Shown here piece by piece: positions 16,562 to 25,097 of a stretch of DNA of 64,000 nucleotides; position 1 is the stretch's first letter; each line of letters starts with the position of its first letter. The DNA is taken from positions 8,756-72,755 of the forward strand of contig JAFUSN010000002.1 in NCBI GenBank assembly GCA_017467625.1, given 5' to 3'. The stretch is from RGIG1681 sp017467625. GTDB lineage: Bacteria > Bacillota > Clostridia > Christensenellales > UBA1242. Under the pieces are notes generated by a model. The model was not told where the DNA came from and ran no database searches. It was given only the letters and a program-made list of their open reading frames with translations. Made by a program: the position numbers and the translations under genes.

Positions 16562-17368
16562 TTAATTATTTCCTTTTTGAGATTCGTTCTCTTTGTTTTT
16601 TCTTTCCAAAATATTGTTGAGAGCCCTCAAATGAATTTGGTAAGTAAGTTCAAGTTCTGCAATGTTTTTTCTAATTTCTTCCATTGCGGAAATGTCGGCG
16701 TTAACATCATCATGTGCATCAACTAAAATGTCGTTATATGATCCATATCCATTTGTTTTTGCAAATAATTCAAGGTTTTCAGGTTTAATATTTTTTGATG
16801 CTGCAATTAATGTTTTTGCTCTTGCAATTGATTCTTGAACGGCAGCAATGTCATTTTCTGCAATTTTTAAAACAGATTTTTCGGTGAGTAATTGTTTTTC
16901 AATGTCTTTAAGTAAGAATCTAATTTCGGCTTCAAGTGACTCTAAACTTCCAGGAAATGCCATATGAAAGGCTCGTTTTGTGAGTGCACTGGCTTTTTTA
17001 AATTTTAACATAGACAAATGACGGTTTAGTCCATGCAGCGATTTTTTGAGCGGTGATATTTGGGTTGTTTTTATTTTGTTGGCACCACTGTAACTTTCCA
17101 TTGCAAAGTGTTCTTCACTAGGAGTCAAAAATCTTTCTCGGTCTCTAAATCTTGGCGGAACACCAATTGCAGATGTGAGTCTTGGGTCGTCTCTTGATGG
17201 ATAACTTTCAACCAAAAAGTCAGCAGACGCCTCCATTTTTCTAACCTTACTTTCAAGTATTTCAATTTGACTTGAAGTTTCTTCAATGTTGTTTATTGTT
17301 TTTTCCTTATCAATTTCAAGTCTTGCAATTGCAATTTCATCTTTCAAAACTCTTTCTACTTTTTTCAT
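16562..17368 (-). CDS. hypothetical coiled-coil protein
   Basis: 268-residue protein of unknown family. It is rich in Glu, Lys, Leu and Ile with long heptad-like stretches at about residues 1-60 and 140-262, broken by a Pro/Arg segment (about 65-85), so a coiled-coil hairpin is likely. No membrane segment. The ATG at 17368 is preferred because AAGGAG lies seven bases upstream; the frame stays open to an ATG at 17449 that overlaps the stop of the gene before it, so a longer product is possible. It forms an operon with the 17442 gene, between recF and gyrB. Confidence 0.7.
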   Translation of the reverse strand: MKKVERVLKDEIAIARLEIDKEKTINNIEETSSQIEILESKVRKMEASADFLVESYPSRDDPRLTSAIGVPPRFRDRERFLTPSEEHFAMESYSGANKIKTTQISPLKKSLHGLNRHLSMLKFKKASALTKRAFHMAFPGSLESLEAEIRFLLKDIEKQLLTEKSVLKIAENDIAAVQESIARAKTLIAASKNIKPENLELFAKTNGYGSYNDILVDAHDDVNADISAMEEIRKNIAELELTYQIHLRALNNILERKNKENESQKGNN

Positions 17369-17441
17369 TTTTAATCTCCTTAAGGCATTTTTTATCTTCA
17401 TCAAAACAAGTTTATTAAGATTTGTTTTGGCGTTAATATCT

Positions 17442-18026
17442 TTATTCATTTCCTGGTTGTTTTTCAGGTGTTTCACTGTTAAGTATTTTTGATGCTTCGG
17501 CTTCTAATTTTTCAACCAAAAAGCTAAGATTTTCATTATGTTCAATTAACACAAATTGTTTGATTAGTTTTGGTAACTTTTTTAAAATTGCCGAAACTTT
17601 TGTTGGTTGATTGTTAAGGTAATCGTGAATTTCTTTTTGTTTTGTTTCGTTATTATATAAAAATTCTTTTAAGTAAGCCGCCATTGATTTGTAGGCAAGT
17701 TGAAATGCGACAGATGTTTCTCTTTCAATATCTTCAGTTTTTGCATTTTCAGGATATTTTGAATTCAAAATTTGAAGTGCAATTGTCATGGAATTTGTTG
17801 CATCTTCTAAATTGCCAAGTCTTTGACCTACTGATTGATATAAAATAAATTGTTTATCGGGGGTTTTAGTGGAAACCAATTTCATTATTTGATTAAATAA
17901 ATCAGAACTTTGTTTATGAAGCGCATTGTAAAGGCTATTAAACTGGAGGTAATTTTGTTTCACAATTTGTTCAGATTGGGCAATAATTTGACCAATTTTA
18001 TTCAGCTCATCATTAGGTAAAATCAT
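17442..18026 (-). CDS. hypothetical helical protein
   Basis: 194-residue soluble, mostly helical protein of no family I know, rich in Asn, Gln, Leu and Lys, with no signal peptide. An AGGGGG ribosome site precedes the ATG, and a TTGAAA-17-TAAAAT promoter lies about 30 bases further up. Its last codons overlap a possible start of the 16562 gene, so the pair is co-transcribed. Lying on the opposite strand between recF and gyrB, it breaks the usual recF-gyrB order. Confidence 0.7.
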   Translation of the reverse strand: MILPNDELNKIGQIIAQSEQIVKQNYLQFNSLYNALHKQSSDLFNQIMKLVSTKTPDKQFILYQSVGQRLGNLEDATNSMTIALQILNSKYPENAKTEDIERETSVAFQLAYKSMAAYLKEFLYNNETKQKEIHDYLNNQPTKVSAILKKLPKLIKQFVLIEHNENLSFLVEKLEAEASKILNSETPEKQPGNE

Positions 18027-18053
18027 AGTCCACCCCCTAGCTTTACTATTGTT

Positions 18054-18082
18054 ATTTTATCATAATTCACATTAACTTTCAA
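18054..18082 (-). promoter_or_regulatory. promoter of the 17442-16562 orphan pair
   Basis: On the minus strand TTGAAA-17-TAAAAT, upstream of the AGGGGG ribosome site of the first gene. Confidence 0.7.
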
Positions 18083-18119
18083 TACCTATTTTAAAATTTA
18101 ATGTCAAAATATGTAAATT

Positions 18120-18133
18120 CGCGCGCGTGCGCG
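18120..18133. other. alternating CG tract in the gyrB upstream region
   Basis: CGCGCGCGTGCGCG is a 14-base strictly alternating purine-pyrimidine run embedded in A/T-rich spacer, between the divergent orphan pair and gyrB. Two similar runs occur at 48425 and 63360, all intergenic. Such runs favour Z-DNA; function unknown. Confidence 0.7.
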
Positions 18134-18183
18134 TTAATTATACTTATTTAAATAAATTATATTTATAAAACGCCAAAAATTGC

Positions 18184-18213
18184 TTGTATAAACCTTAAAA
18201 ATTTTGATATAAT
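18184..18213 (+). promoter_or_regulatory. promoter of gyrB-mazG-gyrA
   Basis: TTGTAT-18-TATAAT, about 35 bases before the gyrB ATG, with AAAGG as ribosome site. Confidence 0.75.
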
Positions 18214-18247
18214 ACACTTGTGCTAAAAATTATATAAAGGTGAATAT

Positions 18248-20164
18248 ATGGACGATTTTGGAAAAGTTAAATCAAATTATGGTGCAGAGCAAATAACAGT
18301 TCTCAGGGGACTTGAGCCTGTGCGAAAAAGACCGGGAATGTATATTGGTTCAACCGACACGCATGGTCTTCATCACTTGGTTAATGAAATTGTTGATAAC
18401 TCAATTGATGAAGCACTTGCGGGTTATTGTGATAAAATTTTGGTTGAAATCAATAAAGATGGCTCATGCTCGGTTACTGACAATGGCCGTGGAATTCCAA
18501 CAGGAATTAATAAAGAAGAGGGAAAAAGTGCTGTTGAACTTGTTTTAACCAAGCTTCATGCTGGTGGTAAGTTCGGCGATGGGGGCTACAAAATTTCAGG
18601 TGGTCTTCATGGCGTTGGTCTTTCTTGCGTTAATGCGCTTTCCGAGTGGCTTGAGGTTGAAGTTAAACAAAATGGAAATCTTTATAAACAAGTTTACAAC
18701 CGAGGAATTCCACAAAGGGATCTTGCAATTGTTGGAAAGGCAACTGAAACAGGAACAAAAGTTACATTTATGCCAGATGATGAAATTTTTGAAACGACTC
18801 ATTTTGAATATGAAGTAATCAAAAAAAGACTTCGTGAACTTGCGTTTTTAAATAAGGGCATAACTATTATTGCAAAAGATCATAGGGACGGAAAGGAAGA
18901 AACATTTAAATATGATGGTGGAATTGCACAGTTTGTTGTTGAAATGAATGAAGGCAAGCAAACCATAATCAAAAACCCAATTTACATTGATACAACCACA
19001 AAAGACAAAAAGGGTGAAATTGAACTTGCGTTCCAGTATAATGATGGTTACAACGAAACAATTCAAGGTTATGCAAACAACATTAACACCGTTGAAGGTG
19101 GAACACACATTGAAGGTTTTAAAAAGGCGCTTTACAAAGTTATAAATGATTATGGCCACAAACTTAAAATTTTGAAAGATGCAGACAAGCTTTCTGGTGA
19201 TGATGTTCGTGAAGGAATCACTGCAATTGTTTCAGTTAAACTTCAAGAACCTCAATTTGAAGGTCAAACTAAAACAAAACTTGGAAACAGTTATATGCAA
19301 AATGAAGTTTATAACGCTGTTTGTGATTTGTTTGGAATGTATTTAGAAGAAAACCCTGATGAGGCAAGAGCTCTCATTCTTCGCTCTGTTACAGCTCAAA
19401 AGGCAAGAGAAGCAGCACAGGCTGCAAGAACCATGGCAAGAAGAAAAGGTGCACTTGAGTCATCAACTCTTCCTGGAAAACTTGCTGACTGCACCGAAAA
19501 AGACCCAAAACTTTGCGAAATTTATATTGTTGAGGGTGATTCTGCGGGTGGAACTGCAAAACAGTGTCGTGACCGTCGTTTTCAGGCGATTTTGCCACTT
19601 CGTGGTAAAATTTTGAATGTTGAGAAGGCAAGGCTTAATCACGTTCTTGGAAATGAAGAAATCAAGGCAATGATAACTGCCTTTGGTGGTGGAGTTGGTC
19701 AAGAGTTTGATCCAAGTAAACTTCGTTACGACAAAATTATTTGTATGACTGATGCCGATGTTGATGGTGCACATATTAGAATTTTGCTTTTAACTTTCTT
19801 CTATCGCTATATGCCAGGACTTATTGAAACAGGCCATGTTTATTCAGCAATGCCACCACTTTATAAACTTCAAAAGGGAAAGCAGGTGGTTTATTGTTTC
19901 ACCGAAGAAGAAAAAGCTAAAAAAGTTGCCGAACTGGGCAGCAAGGGGCTTGATGTTCAGCGTTATAAAGGTCTTGGTGAAATGGATAAGGAACAACTTT
20001 GGGAAACAACAATGAATCCAGAGCACAGAGGACTTATTCAAATTCAAATGCAAGATGCCATTGAAGCGGATAAAATTTTCACACTGCTTATGGGTGATGC
20101 TCCAGAACTTCGCCGCAAGTTCATTGAAGAAAATGCGGGACTCGTTGAAGATTTGGATGTGTAA
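18248..20164 (+). CDS. gyrB: DNA gyrase subunit B
   Basis: 638-residue ATPase subunit of gyrase, of the usual Gram-positive length. The GHKL ATP site shows in the NEIVDNSIDEALAGY stretch (about residues 43-57) and the GGLHGVG loop near 118; the TOPRIM domain shows EGDSAGG near residue 425 and DADVDG near 502. It partners with GyrA to introduce negative supercoils. A mazG-like gene begins one base after its stop, followed by gyrA, so the three form one operon. Confidence 0.97.
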   Translation: MDDFGKVKSNYGAEQITVLRGLEPVRKRPGMYIGSTDTHGLHHLVNEIVDNSIDEALAGYCDKILVEINKDGSCSVTDNGRGIPTGINKEEGKSAVELVLTKLHAGGKFGDGGYKISGGLHGVGLSCVNALSEWLEVEVKQNGNLYKQVYNRGIPQRDLAIVGKATETGTKVTFMPDDEIFETTHFEYEVIKKRLRELAFLNKGITIIAKDHRDGKEETFKYDGGIAQFVVEMNEGKQTIIKNPIYIDTTTKDKKGEIELAFQYNDGYNETIQGYANNINTVEGGTHIEGFKKALYKVINDYGHKLKILKDADKLSGDDVREGITAIVSVKLQEPQFEGQTKTKLGNSYMQNEVYNAVCDLFGMYLEENPDEARALILRSVTAQKAREAAQAARTMARRKGALESSTLPGKLADCTEKDPKLCEIYIVEGDSAGGTAKQCRDRRFQAILPLRGKILNVEKARLNHVLGNEEIKAMITAFGGGVGQEFDPSKLRYDKIICMTDADVDGAHIRILLLTFFYRYMPGLIETGHVYSAMPPLYKLQKGKQVVYCFTEEEKAKKVAELGSKGLDVQRYKGLGEMDKEQLWETTMNPEHRGLIQIQMQDAIEADKIFTLLMGDAPELRRKFIEENAGLVEDLDV

Positions 20165-20165
20165 T

Positions 20166-20468
20166 ATGGAAAAAAAGTATAAAGAATTTTATGACAGATG
20201 CATAAGGGTTTGGGGAGTTGATGCGCAAATTAAAATGTGTATTGAAGAAATGAGTGAACTCACCAAAGAGCTTTGCAAGTTTTACAGAGCTGGGGAAATG
20301 AATGCACCTGATGAAGTTAAAAACCATGTGATTGAGGAAATTGCAGATGTTCAAAACATGGTTGACCAAATGCAACACATTTTTGGTGAAGATGCTGTTG
20401 ACAGAGTTCGTGAAGAAAAGAAAAAGCGAACTGAAAAATATTTAGAAATTGATGAAAGGAAAAATTAG
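20166..20468 (+). CDS. MazG-like nucleotide pyrophosphohydrolase wedged between gyrB and gyrA
   Basis: 100-residue all-alpha NTP pyrophosphohydrolase-like protein. The metal-binding pattern is visible as IEEMSELTKELCK (about residues 24-36) and EEIADVQNMVDQM (about 58-70), the EExxE...ExxD arrangement of the MazG/dUTPase superfamily. It would hydrolyse nucleoside triphosphates, but the substrate is uncertain. The ATG at 20166 is one base after gyrB, and gyrA starts 3 bases after this stop, so the three are translated from one message. A longer in-frame version starting inside gyrB is unlikely. Confidence 0.8.
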   Translation: MEKKYKEFYDRCIRVWGVDAQIKMCIEEMSELTKELCKFYRAGEMNAPDEVKNHVIEEIADVQNMVDQMQHIFGEDAVDRVREEKKKRTEKYLEIDERKN

Positions 20469-20471
20469 TTT

Positions 20472-22994
20472 ATGGCAAAGAAAAGAGATTATAGTTTAGA
20501 ACATGAACAAATTCAAGATAACACCATAATTTATCCCGTTGAAATTAACACCGAGATGAAGCGAAGCTTTATTGCCTACGCCATGGCAGTTAATGTTTCA
20601 AGAGCAATTCCAGATGTTAGAGATGGTCTTAAACCCGTTCACAGAAGAATTTTGTATTCCATGAATGAAACTGGAATAACCAGTGATAAGCCACACAAAA
20701 AATGTGCGCGTATCGTCGGTGATGTGCTTGGTAAGTATCACCCACATGGTGACAGTTCTGTTTATGGCGCACTTGTGCGATTGGCTCAAGATTTTGCAAT
20801 TCGTTATCCACTTGTTGAAGGTCACGGAAACTTTGGTTCTGTTGATGGTGATCCACCAGCAGCATACAGATACACCGAGGCAAGGCTTTCAAAACTTGCC
20901 GACGAAATGCTTCGTGATATTGACAAAGAAACCGTTGATTTTTCGCCAAACTTTGACGCAAGTTTAAAACAACCTGATGTGCTTCCAAGCCGTTTTCCAA
21001 ACCTTCTTGTTAATGGAAGTGATGGAATTGCGGTTGGTATGGCAACAAACATTCCACCTCACAATTTGGGTGAAGTGGTTGAAGCGGTTGTTTCTGAAAT
21101 CAACAATCCTGACCAAACCATTGAAGACATTATGAAAGTTCTTCCAGCACCTGATTATCCAACTGGTGGTGTGATTATGGGAACAGAAGCGCTTCGCCAA
21201 GCTTATTTAACCGGAAAGGGCGGCGTTGTAATTCGTTCAAAAGCTGAAATTGAAGAAGATAATGATGGAAAGTCAAGAATTGTTGTAACTGAAATTCCAT
21301 ATCAAGTTAATAAAAGCGAAATGATTAAGCAAATTGCTGATATGGTTAAAAATAAAAGAATTGATGGAATTCAGGACATTCGTGAAGAATCAGACAGACA
21401 TGGAATGAGGCTTGTTTTTGATGTTAAGCGTGACTTTAATGCGCAAGTTGTTTTGAATACGCTTTACAAAAAAACACAACTTCAATCAAGTTATGGAATT
21501 AACTTTTTGGCGCTTGTTGATGGCTATCCAAAAGTGCTTAACATCAAGCAAATTTTAGATTATTATATTGCCCATCAAAAAGATGTTATTTACAGAAGAA
21601 CCAAATATGATTTAGCGAAAGCCGAAGAAAGAGAGCATATCATTGAGGGGCTTGTTGTTGCACTTGCAAACATTGATGAAGTTATTAAAATCATCAAAGG
21701 TTCAAAAGATAGAGATGATGCTTCAAAAAATCTTCAAGAAAAGTTTATGCTTTCGCAAATTCAAGCTGGTGCAATTTTGGATATGAGACTTCAAAGGCTC
21801 ACCAGTTTGGAAGTTGAAAAACTCAACAAAGAACTTGCAGATTTAAGAGCTCTTATAACGGAATATCGTGGAATTTTGGCAAGTGAAGATAAAATTAAGC
21901 AAATCATCATAAAGGAACTTGAAGAGATTAAGGAAATTTATGGTGATGAAAGAAAAACTGAAATTGATTATAACGCTTCAACTGACATTAACATTGAAGA
22001 TTTGATTGAAAAAGAAGATGTTGTTATTTCAATGACTCACTTTGGATATGTTAAGCGTATTCCAGTTGCAGAGTATAGGCAACAAAACCGTGGCGGAATG
22101 GGTTCAACAACTCATAAGCCAAAGGAAGAAGATTTTGTTGAACACATGTTTATTTCGTCAACTCATGATTCAATTTTGTTCTTTACCAACAAGGGTAAGG
22201 TTTACACAATGAAGGGTTATGAAATTCCTGAAGAAGCAAAAACTTCAAGGGGAAGAAACCTTGTTAACCTTTTGGAACTTGAAAAAGATGAAAGAGTTCA
22301 AGCAGTTCTTCCAAAGAGAGCAAACGGTGTTGGTTTCCTTATCATGGCAACCAAAAATGGTCTTATCAAGAAGACTGCAACAAGCGAATTTGAAAGCATT
22401 AGAAAAACCGGAAAAATTGCAATCAATTTGGCTGATGATGACGAACTTATTTCAGTTGATTTCACCGATGGAACAAAAACAGTTATGGTTGCAACAAATG
22501 ACGGCAAGTGCATCAGATTCAGTGAAGATGATGTTAAACCTCTTGGCCGTGACACAATGGGTGTTAAGGCAATTGACCTTGGAAAGGGCGACGAAATGAT
22601 TGATATGATTGTTTGCCGTGATGATGCTGACATTTTAACAATCACTGAAAATGGATTTGGAAAGAGAACTGACCTTTCAGAGTATAAGGTTCAAAACAGA
22701 AATGGAAAGGGAATTAAAGCGGGAATTTTCAATGAAAAAACCGGAAGACTTGTTGGGCTTAAACAAGTTAGCGAAACTGAAGATGTTATGATTATTGCAA
22801 ACAACGGAATCATCATAAGAACCGCTGCATCAAGCATTTCAAAAATCACTCGTGACACAATTGGTGTTAAAGTTATGAGACTTCATGAAGGCACAACGGT
22901 TTCAGCCATTGCAATTGCAGACAATGTTGCTGAAGACATGACCGAAGAAGGCGACGAAGAACCAATTGTTATCAATGACAGAGTTGAAGAATAA
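20472..22994 (+). CDS. gyrA: DNA gyrase subunit A
   Basis: 840-residue breakage-reunion subunit. The catalytic Tyr is Y134 in AYRYTEARL. The quinolone region reads HPHGDSSVYGALVRLAQ: the Ser83-equivalent is kept (Ser95), while the position equal to E. coli Asp87 is Gly (residue 99). The C-terminal beta-pinwheel follows; its GyrA box, normally QRRGGKG, reads QNRGGMG near residue 538, losing two basic residues. The C-terminal tail is acidic. A hairpin terminator follows. Confidence 0.96.
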   Translation: MAKKRDYSLEHEQIQDNTIIYPVEINTEMKRSFIAYAMAVNVSRAIPDVRDGLKPVHRRILYSMNETGITSDKPHKKCARIVGDVLGKYHPHGDSSVYGALVRLAQDFAIRYPLVEGHGNFGSVDGDPPAAYRYTEARLSKLADEMLRDIDKETVDFSPNFDASLKQPDVLPSRFPNLLVNGSDGIAVGMATNIPPHNLGEVVEAVVSEINNPDQTIEDIMKVLPAPDYPTGGVIMGTEALRQAYLTGKGGVVIRSKAEIEEDNDGKSRIVVTEIPYQVNKSEMIKQIADMVKNKRIDGIQDIREESDRHGMRLVFDVKRDFNAQVVLNTLYKKTQLQSSYGINFLALVDGYPKVLNIKQILDYYIAHQKDVIYRRTKYDLAKAEEREHIIEGLVVALANIDEVIKIIKGSKDRDDASKNLQEKFMLSQIQAGAILDMRLQRLTSLEVEKLNKELADLRALITEYRGILASEDKIKQIIIKELEEIKEIYGDERKTEIDYNASTDINIEDLIEKEDVVISMTHFGYVKRIPVAEYRQQNRGGMGSTTHKPKEEDFVEHMFISSTHDSILFFTNKGKVYTMKGYEIPEEAKTSRGRNLVNLLELEKDERVQAVLPKRANGVGFLIMATKNGLIKKTATSEFESIRKTGKIAINLADDDELISVDFTDGTKTVMVATNDGKCIRFSEDDVKPLGRDTMGVKAIDLGKGDEMIDMIVCRDDADILTITENGFGKRTDLSEYKVQNRNGKGIKAGIFNEKTGRLVGLKQVSETEDVMIIANNGIIIRTAASSISKITRDTIGVKVMRLHEGTTVSAIAIADNVAEDMTEEGDEEPIVINDRVEE

Positions 22995-23012
22995 TGAGTT
23001 AAAAGATAAAAT

Positions 23013-23041
23013 AAAAAGCATGGCACTTGCCATGCTTTTTT
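23013..23041 (+). terminator. terminator of the gyrase operon
   Basis: AAAAAGCATGGC pairs with GCCATGCTTTTT around an ACTT loop, ending in T. Confidence 0.92.
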
Positions 23042-23089
23042 CATTATAAACATAAACATAATTGCGTTTATATTAAAATATAAAAACCA

Positions 23090-23118
23090 TTGATTTTTGT
23101 TTTAAGTTATGATATGAT
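23090..23118 (+). promoter_or_regulatory. promoter of the 23146 orphan operon
   Basis: TTGATT-17-TATGAT, followed by an AAAGGAGG ribosome site before the ATG at 23146. Confidence 0.75.
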
Positions 23119-23145
23119 AATGTCAACAAAAGGAGGAAAAAGGAA

Positions 23146-24513
23146 ATGGAATTTAACACTATTGAGATATTATCCACAAGAACAAGCCCAACTGAAGAAT
23201 CAATTGCTGTGCTTGAAGATAAAGCAAACCCTGGTAAATTCTATATCAGTGCATATGGTATGTTATTAAATGAAAAACCATTGACTAATCTTGCATCAGT
23301 CAAGTCAATTTTAAAGGAGGTTGCTGAGGCAGATAATGCAGAAAATTTAGAAACAAAAGTTGATACTTTATTGAGTGCTGGAAACGTTGCAGGTGCTTTC
23401 GAGTTGTGTGAAGTGACTAATAATTTAATGGCAGAAAGACTTAAAATGCATGCCGCACTAGCCACTAAATATGGAACAATAAACAGCCGTGTAGCAATTT
23501 ATACAAAGGCCCAACAATCCATGGAACAATTTACAGAACTTTACACTAAGGTTATGGGTAAAATTGATGCTAAGGAACTTGAAATTACAAAGAATAGAGT
23601 TCAAGCGGAGATTCAAAATGAAATAAGAACACAAGTTGATTCATTTGTTGGTGATCTCAAAAACAAACAAACCGATAGGGATGCCTTTGTTACAACATTC
23701 AAATTAACCGGGTATAAAGACAATGGTGAACCAACTCTAAATGATGCTGATTATAAGAATAACACAAAAGTAGAAGAATATAAAAAAGCAAGGGTTCAAT
23801 ATGCTGCATTTAAAAAACTTGAGGGGGTTGAAAAAGAAGTTGCACAAGATTTTGAAAATGCTGTTAGTGCGGAAGATACAGAACCAAAAAATAAACCAAC
23901 TGATGTATCTCCTTGGTTAGCTGATTATCCAAGCCTTGAACAATTTAAAGCAGATAATAATTTACCTAATGAAGACTATAAAAAACATTTGCAAGAACCT
24001 CAAAAACCTGATTTAAAAGTTTACGATGCTAAAAAAGTTGCTGACTATATTAGTGAATTGAAAAAATATAAAGCAGCTATGGTTATTAAAGCATTCTATG
24101 AACTTCAACAAAAGGAAATTGAAAGATTCAAGAAAATGGGAAATATTTTTAATAGAGGAAAACGTCAGGAAAAGGAAATAAATCAAGAAAAGAAAAATGT
24201 TGATGTACCAGAAATAGATGCTTATGCAAAATTCTATGACGAAGCTGAAAAATTTGCAAAGAAATATGGTCTTGAATGTAAATCTATAGAGAAAAATTAT
24301 AAAATTATAAAAGATGATGGATTATCAGTTGAAGAAAAAAAAGTTAAAATTGTTGATGTGGCTTACCTAGTAGCCCAGAGAAATAAGGATTTGACACCAC
24401 TTCAAAGGGCTGCACTTGAAGCCTTGATTGAACAAGCTAAAAATCATATTGAAAAGATGGAAAAATTAAATGAAAAGGCAATGGAAAGAGAAGCTGAGCC
24501 TGGAAGAGTTTAA
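23146..24513 (+). CDS. hypothetical coiled-coil protein
   Basis: 455-residue soluble, highly charged protein with no family I recognise, no signal peptide and no membrane segment. The first 35 residues look like a small beta structure (TIEILSTRTSP and VLEDKANPGKFYISAYG). The rest is mostly helical with probable coiled coils at about 95-170, 300-345 and 420-455. A Lys/Glu-rich KRQEKEINQEKKN segment lies near 345. It has its own promoter and a strong AGGAGG site, and is followed 14 bases later by a 46-codon gene and then a terminator. Base use resembles the neighbours. Confidence 0.75.
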   Translation: MEFNTIEILSTRTSPTEESIAVLEDKANPGKFYISAYGMLLNEKPLTNLASVKSILKEVAEADNAENLETKVDTLLSAGNVAGAFELCEVTNNLMAERLKMHAALATKYGTINSRVAIYTKAQQSMEQFTELYTKVMGKIDAKELEITKNRVQAEIQNEIRTQVDSFVGDLKNKQTDRDAFVTTFKLTGYKDNGEPTLNDADYKNNTKVEEYKKARVQYAAFKKLEGVEKEVAQDFENAVSAEDTEPKNKPTDVSPWLADYPSLEQFKADNNLPNEDYKKHLQEPQKPDLKVYDAKKVADYISELKKYKAAMVIKAFYELQQKEIERFKKMGNIFNRGKRQEKEINQEKKNVDVPEIDAYAKFYDEAEKFAKKYGLECKSIEKNYKIIKDDGLSVEEKKVKIVDVAYLVAQRNKDLTPLQRAALEALIEQAKNHIEKMEKLNEKAMEREAEPGRV

Positions 24514-24527
24514 TAGGAGAGAGATTT

Positions 24528-24668
24528 ATGGAAAATAAAAATTTAACAGAAAAAGAAGTTGAAGAATTATATAAAGAAACTCTTGAATATATTGAAGCTT
24601 GTCACAAATATAATGAAGCGTTGCTTGACTATGTGAAAATTGCATACGCAACTCCAAGAAAAAAATAA
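24528..24668 (+). CDS. small hypothetical protein (46 residues)
   Basis: 46-residue acidic, helical peptide (begins MENKNLTEKEVEELYKETLE, ends YATPRKK). A GGAGAGAG ribosome site lies just before the ATG, and a terminator follows the stop by about 20 bases, so it is probably translated as the second gene of the 23146 operon. No family recognised; partnership with the 23146 protein is an inference from position. Confidence 0.65.
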   Translation: MENKNLTEKEVEELYKETLEYIEACHKYNEALLDYVKIAYATPRKK

Positions 24669-24690
24669 GAGAGTTAAAAACTTCTTAAGG

Positions 24691-24730
24691 AAAAAAAGAG
24701 ACTTAACCAGATGGTTATGCCTCTTTTTTT
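24691..24730 (+). terminator. terminator of the 23146-24528 operon
   Basis: AAAAAAAGAG pairs with CTCTTTTTTT, with an inner AACC/GGTT stem, giving a long hairpin with a T-run. Confidence 0.85.
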
Positions 24731-24807
24731 GTTGGAAAAGGTGAAGAATTTAAATTTTTAGTAATAAAAGGGGACTTGATTTTTTAATAAAAAAGAAAAG
24801 AAAATAA

Positions 24808-25031
24808 GTGTCATTCTGAGTAAGCGAAGCGCACCGAAGAATCTCATATAAACAATCAACCCTCTCACAAGTTGGCACAAAAGATTTTTCGTAAGAAAAA
24901 GATTTTCGTTTGGTGCCAGAGTGGCGAAGGGTATGGCGACGAAATAAAAAGAACCATAAACAAATGGTGCTTTTGTTGACCGAGCCATTAGCCCGGAGAC
25001 GTGTCATTCTGAGCTTGCCGAAGAATCCCAG
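24808..25031. repeat. dispersed intergenic repeat element with two terminal copies
   Basis: This gene-free stretch is bounded by two direct copies of a motif: GTGTCATTCTGAG followed by CCGAAGAATC, at 24808-24846 and 25001-25031. I recognise the TCATTCTGAG...GAAGAATC motif as one scattered through intergenic DNA of many unrelated bacteria. Between them, TGGCAC near 24875 and GTGCCA near 24917 can pair and enclose two near-copies of AAAGATTTTTCG. Base composition is richer in G and C than the surroundings. Open frames here are by-products of the repeat. It looks like a small non-coding mobile or REP-like element. Confidence 0.65.
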
Positions 25032-25045
25032 ATTTTAAACACAAA

Positions 25046-25080
25046 AAAACAACTTATCTAAAACGATAAGTTGTTTTTAT
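25046..25080 (-). terminator. terminator of the 25537-25098 operon
   Basis: On the minus strand ACAACTTATC pairs with GATAAGTTGT around a six-base loop and runs into seven T. Confidence 0.88.
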
Positions 25081-25097
25081 TTTATGCGAACTAAATT

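Noticed and set aside
18111..18247. AT-rich gyrB upstream spacer as the origin
   Set aside because: It lacks DnaA boxes too and lies away from the strand switch; kept only as a fallback in the origin finding.
23170..23178. Perfect DnaA box TTATCCACA
   Set aside because: A single copy inside the coding start of an orphan gene, with no neighbours; another single copy lies at 44028 inside the yfhO-like gene. Isolated boxes do not make an origin.
24750..25007. Overlapping minus-strand frames of 76 and 85 codons
   Set aside because: They lie in the dispersed repeat, their peptides are the typical translation of that motif, and neither has a ribosome site.
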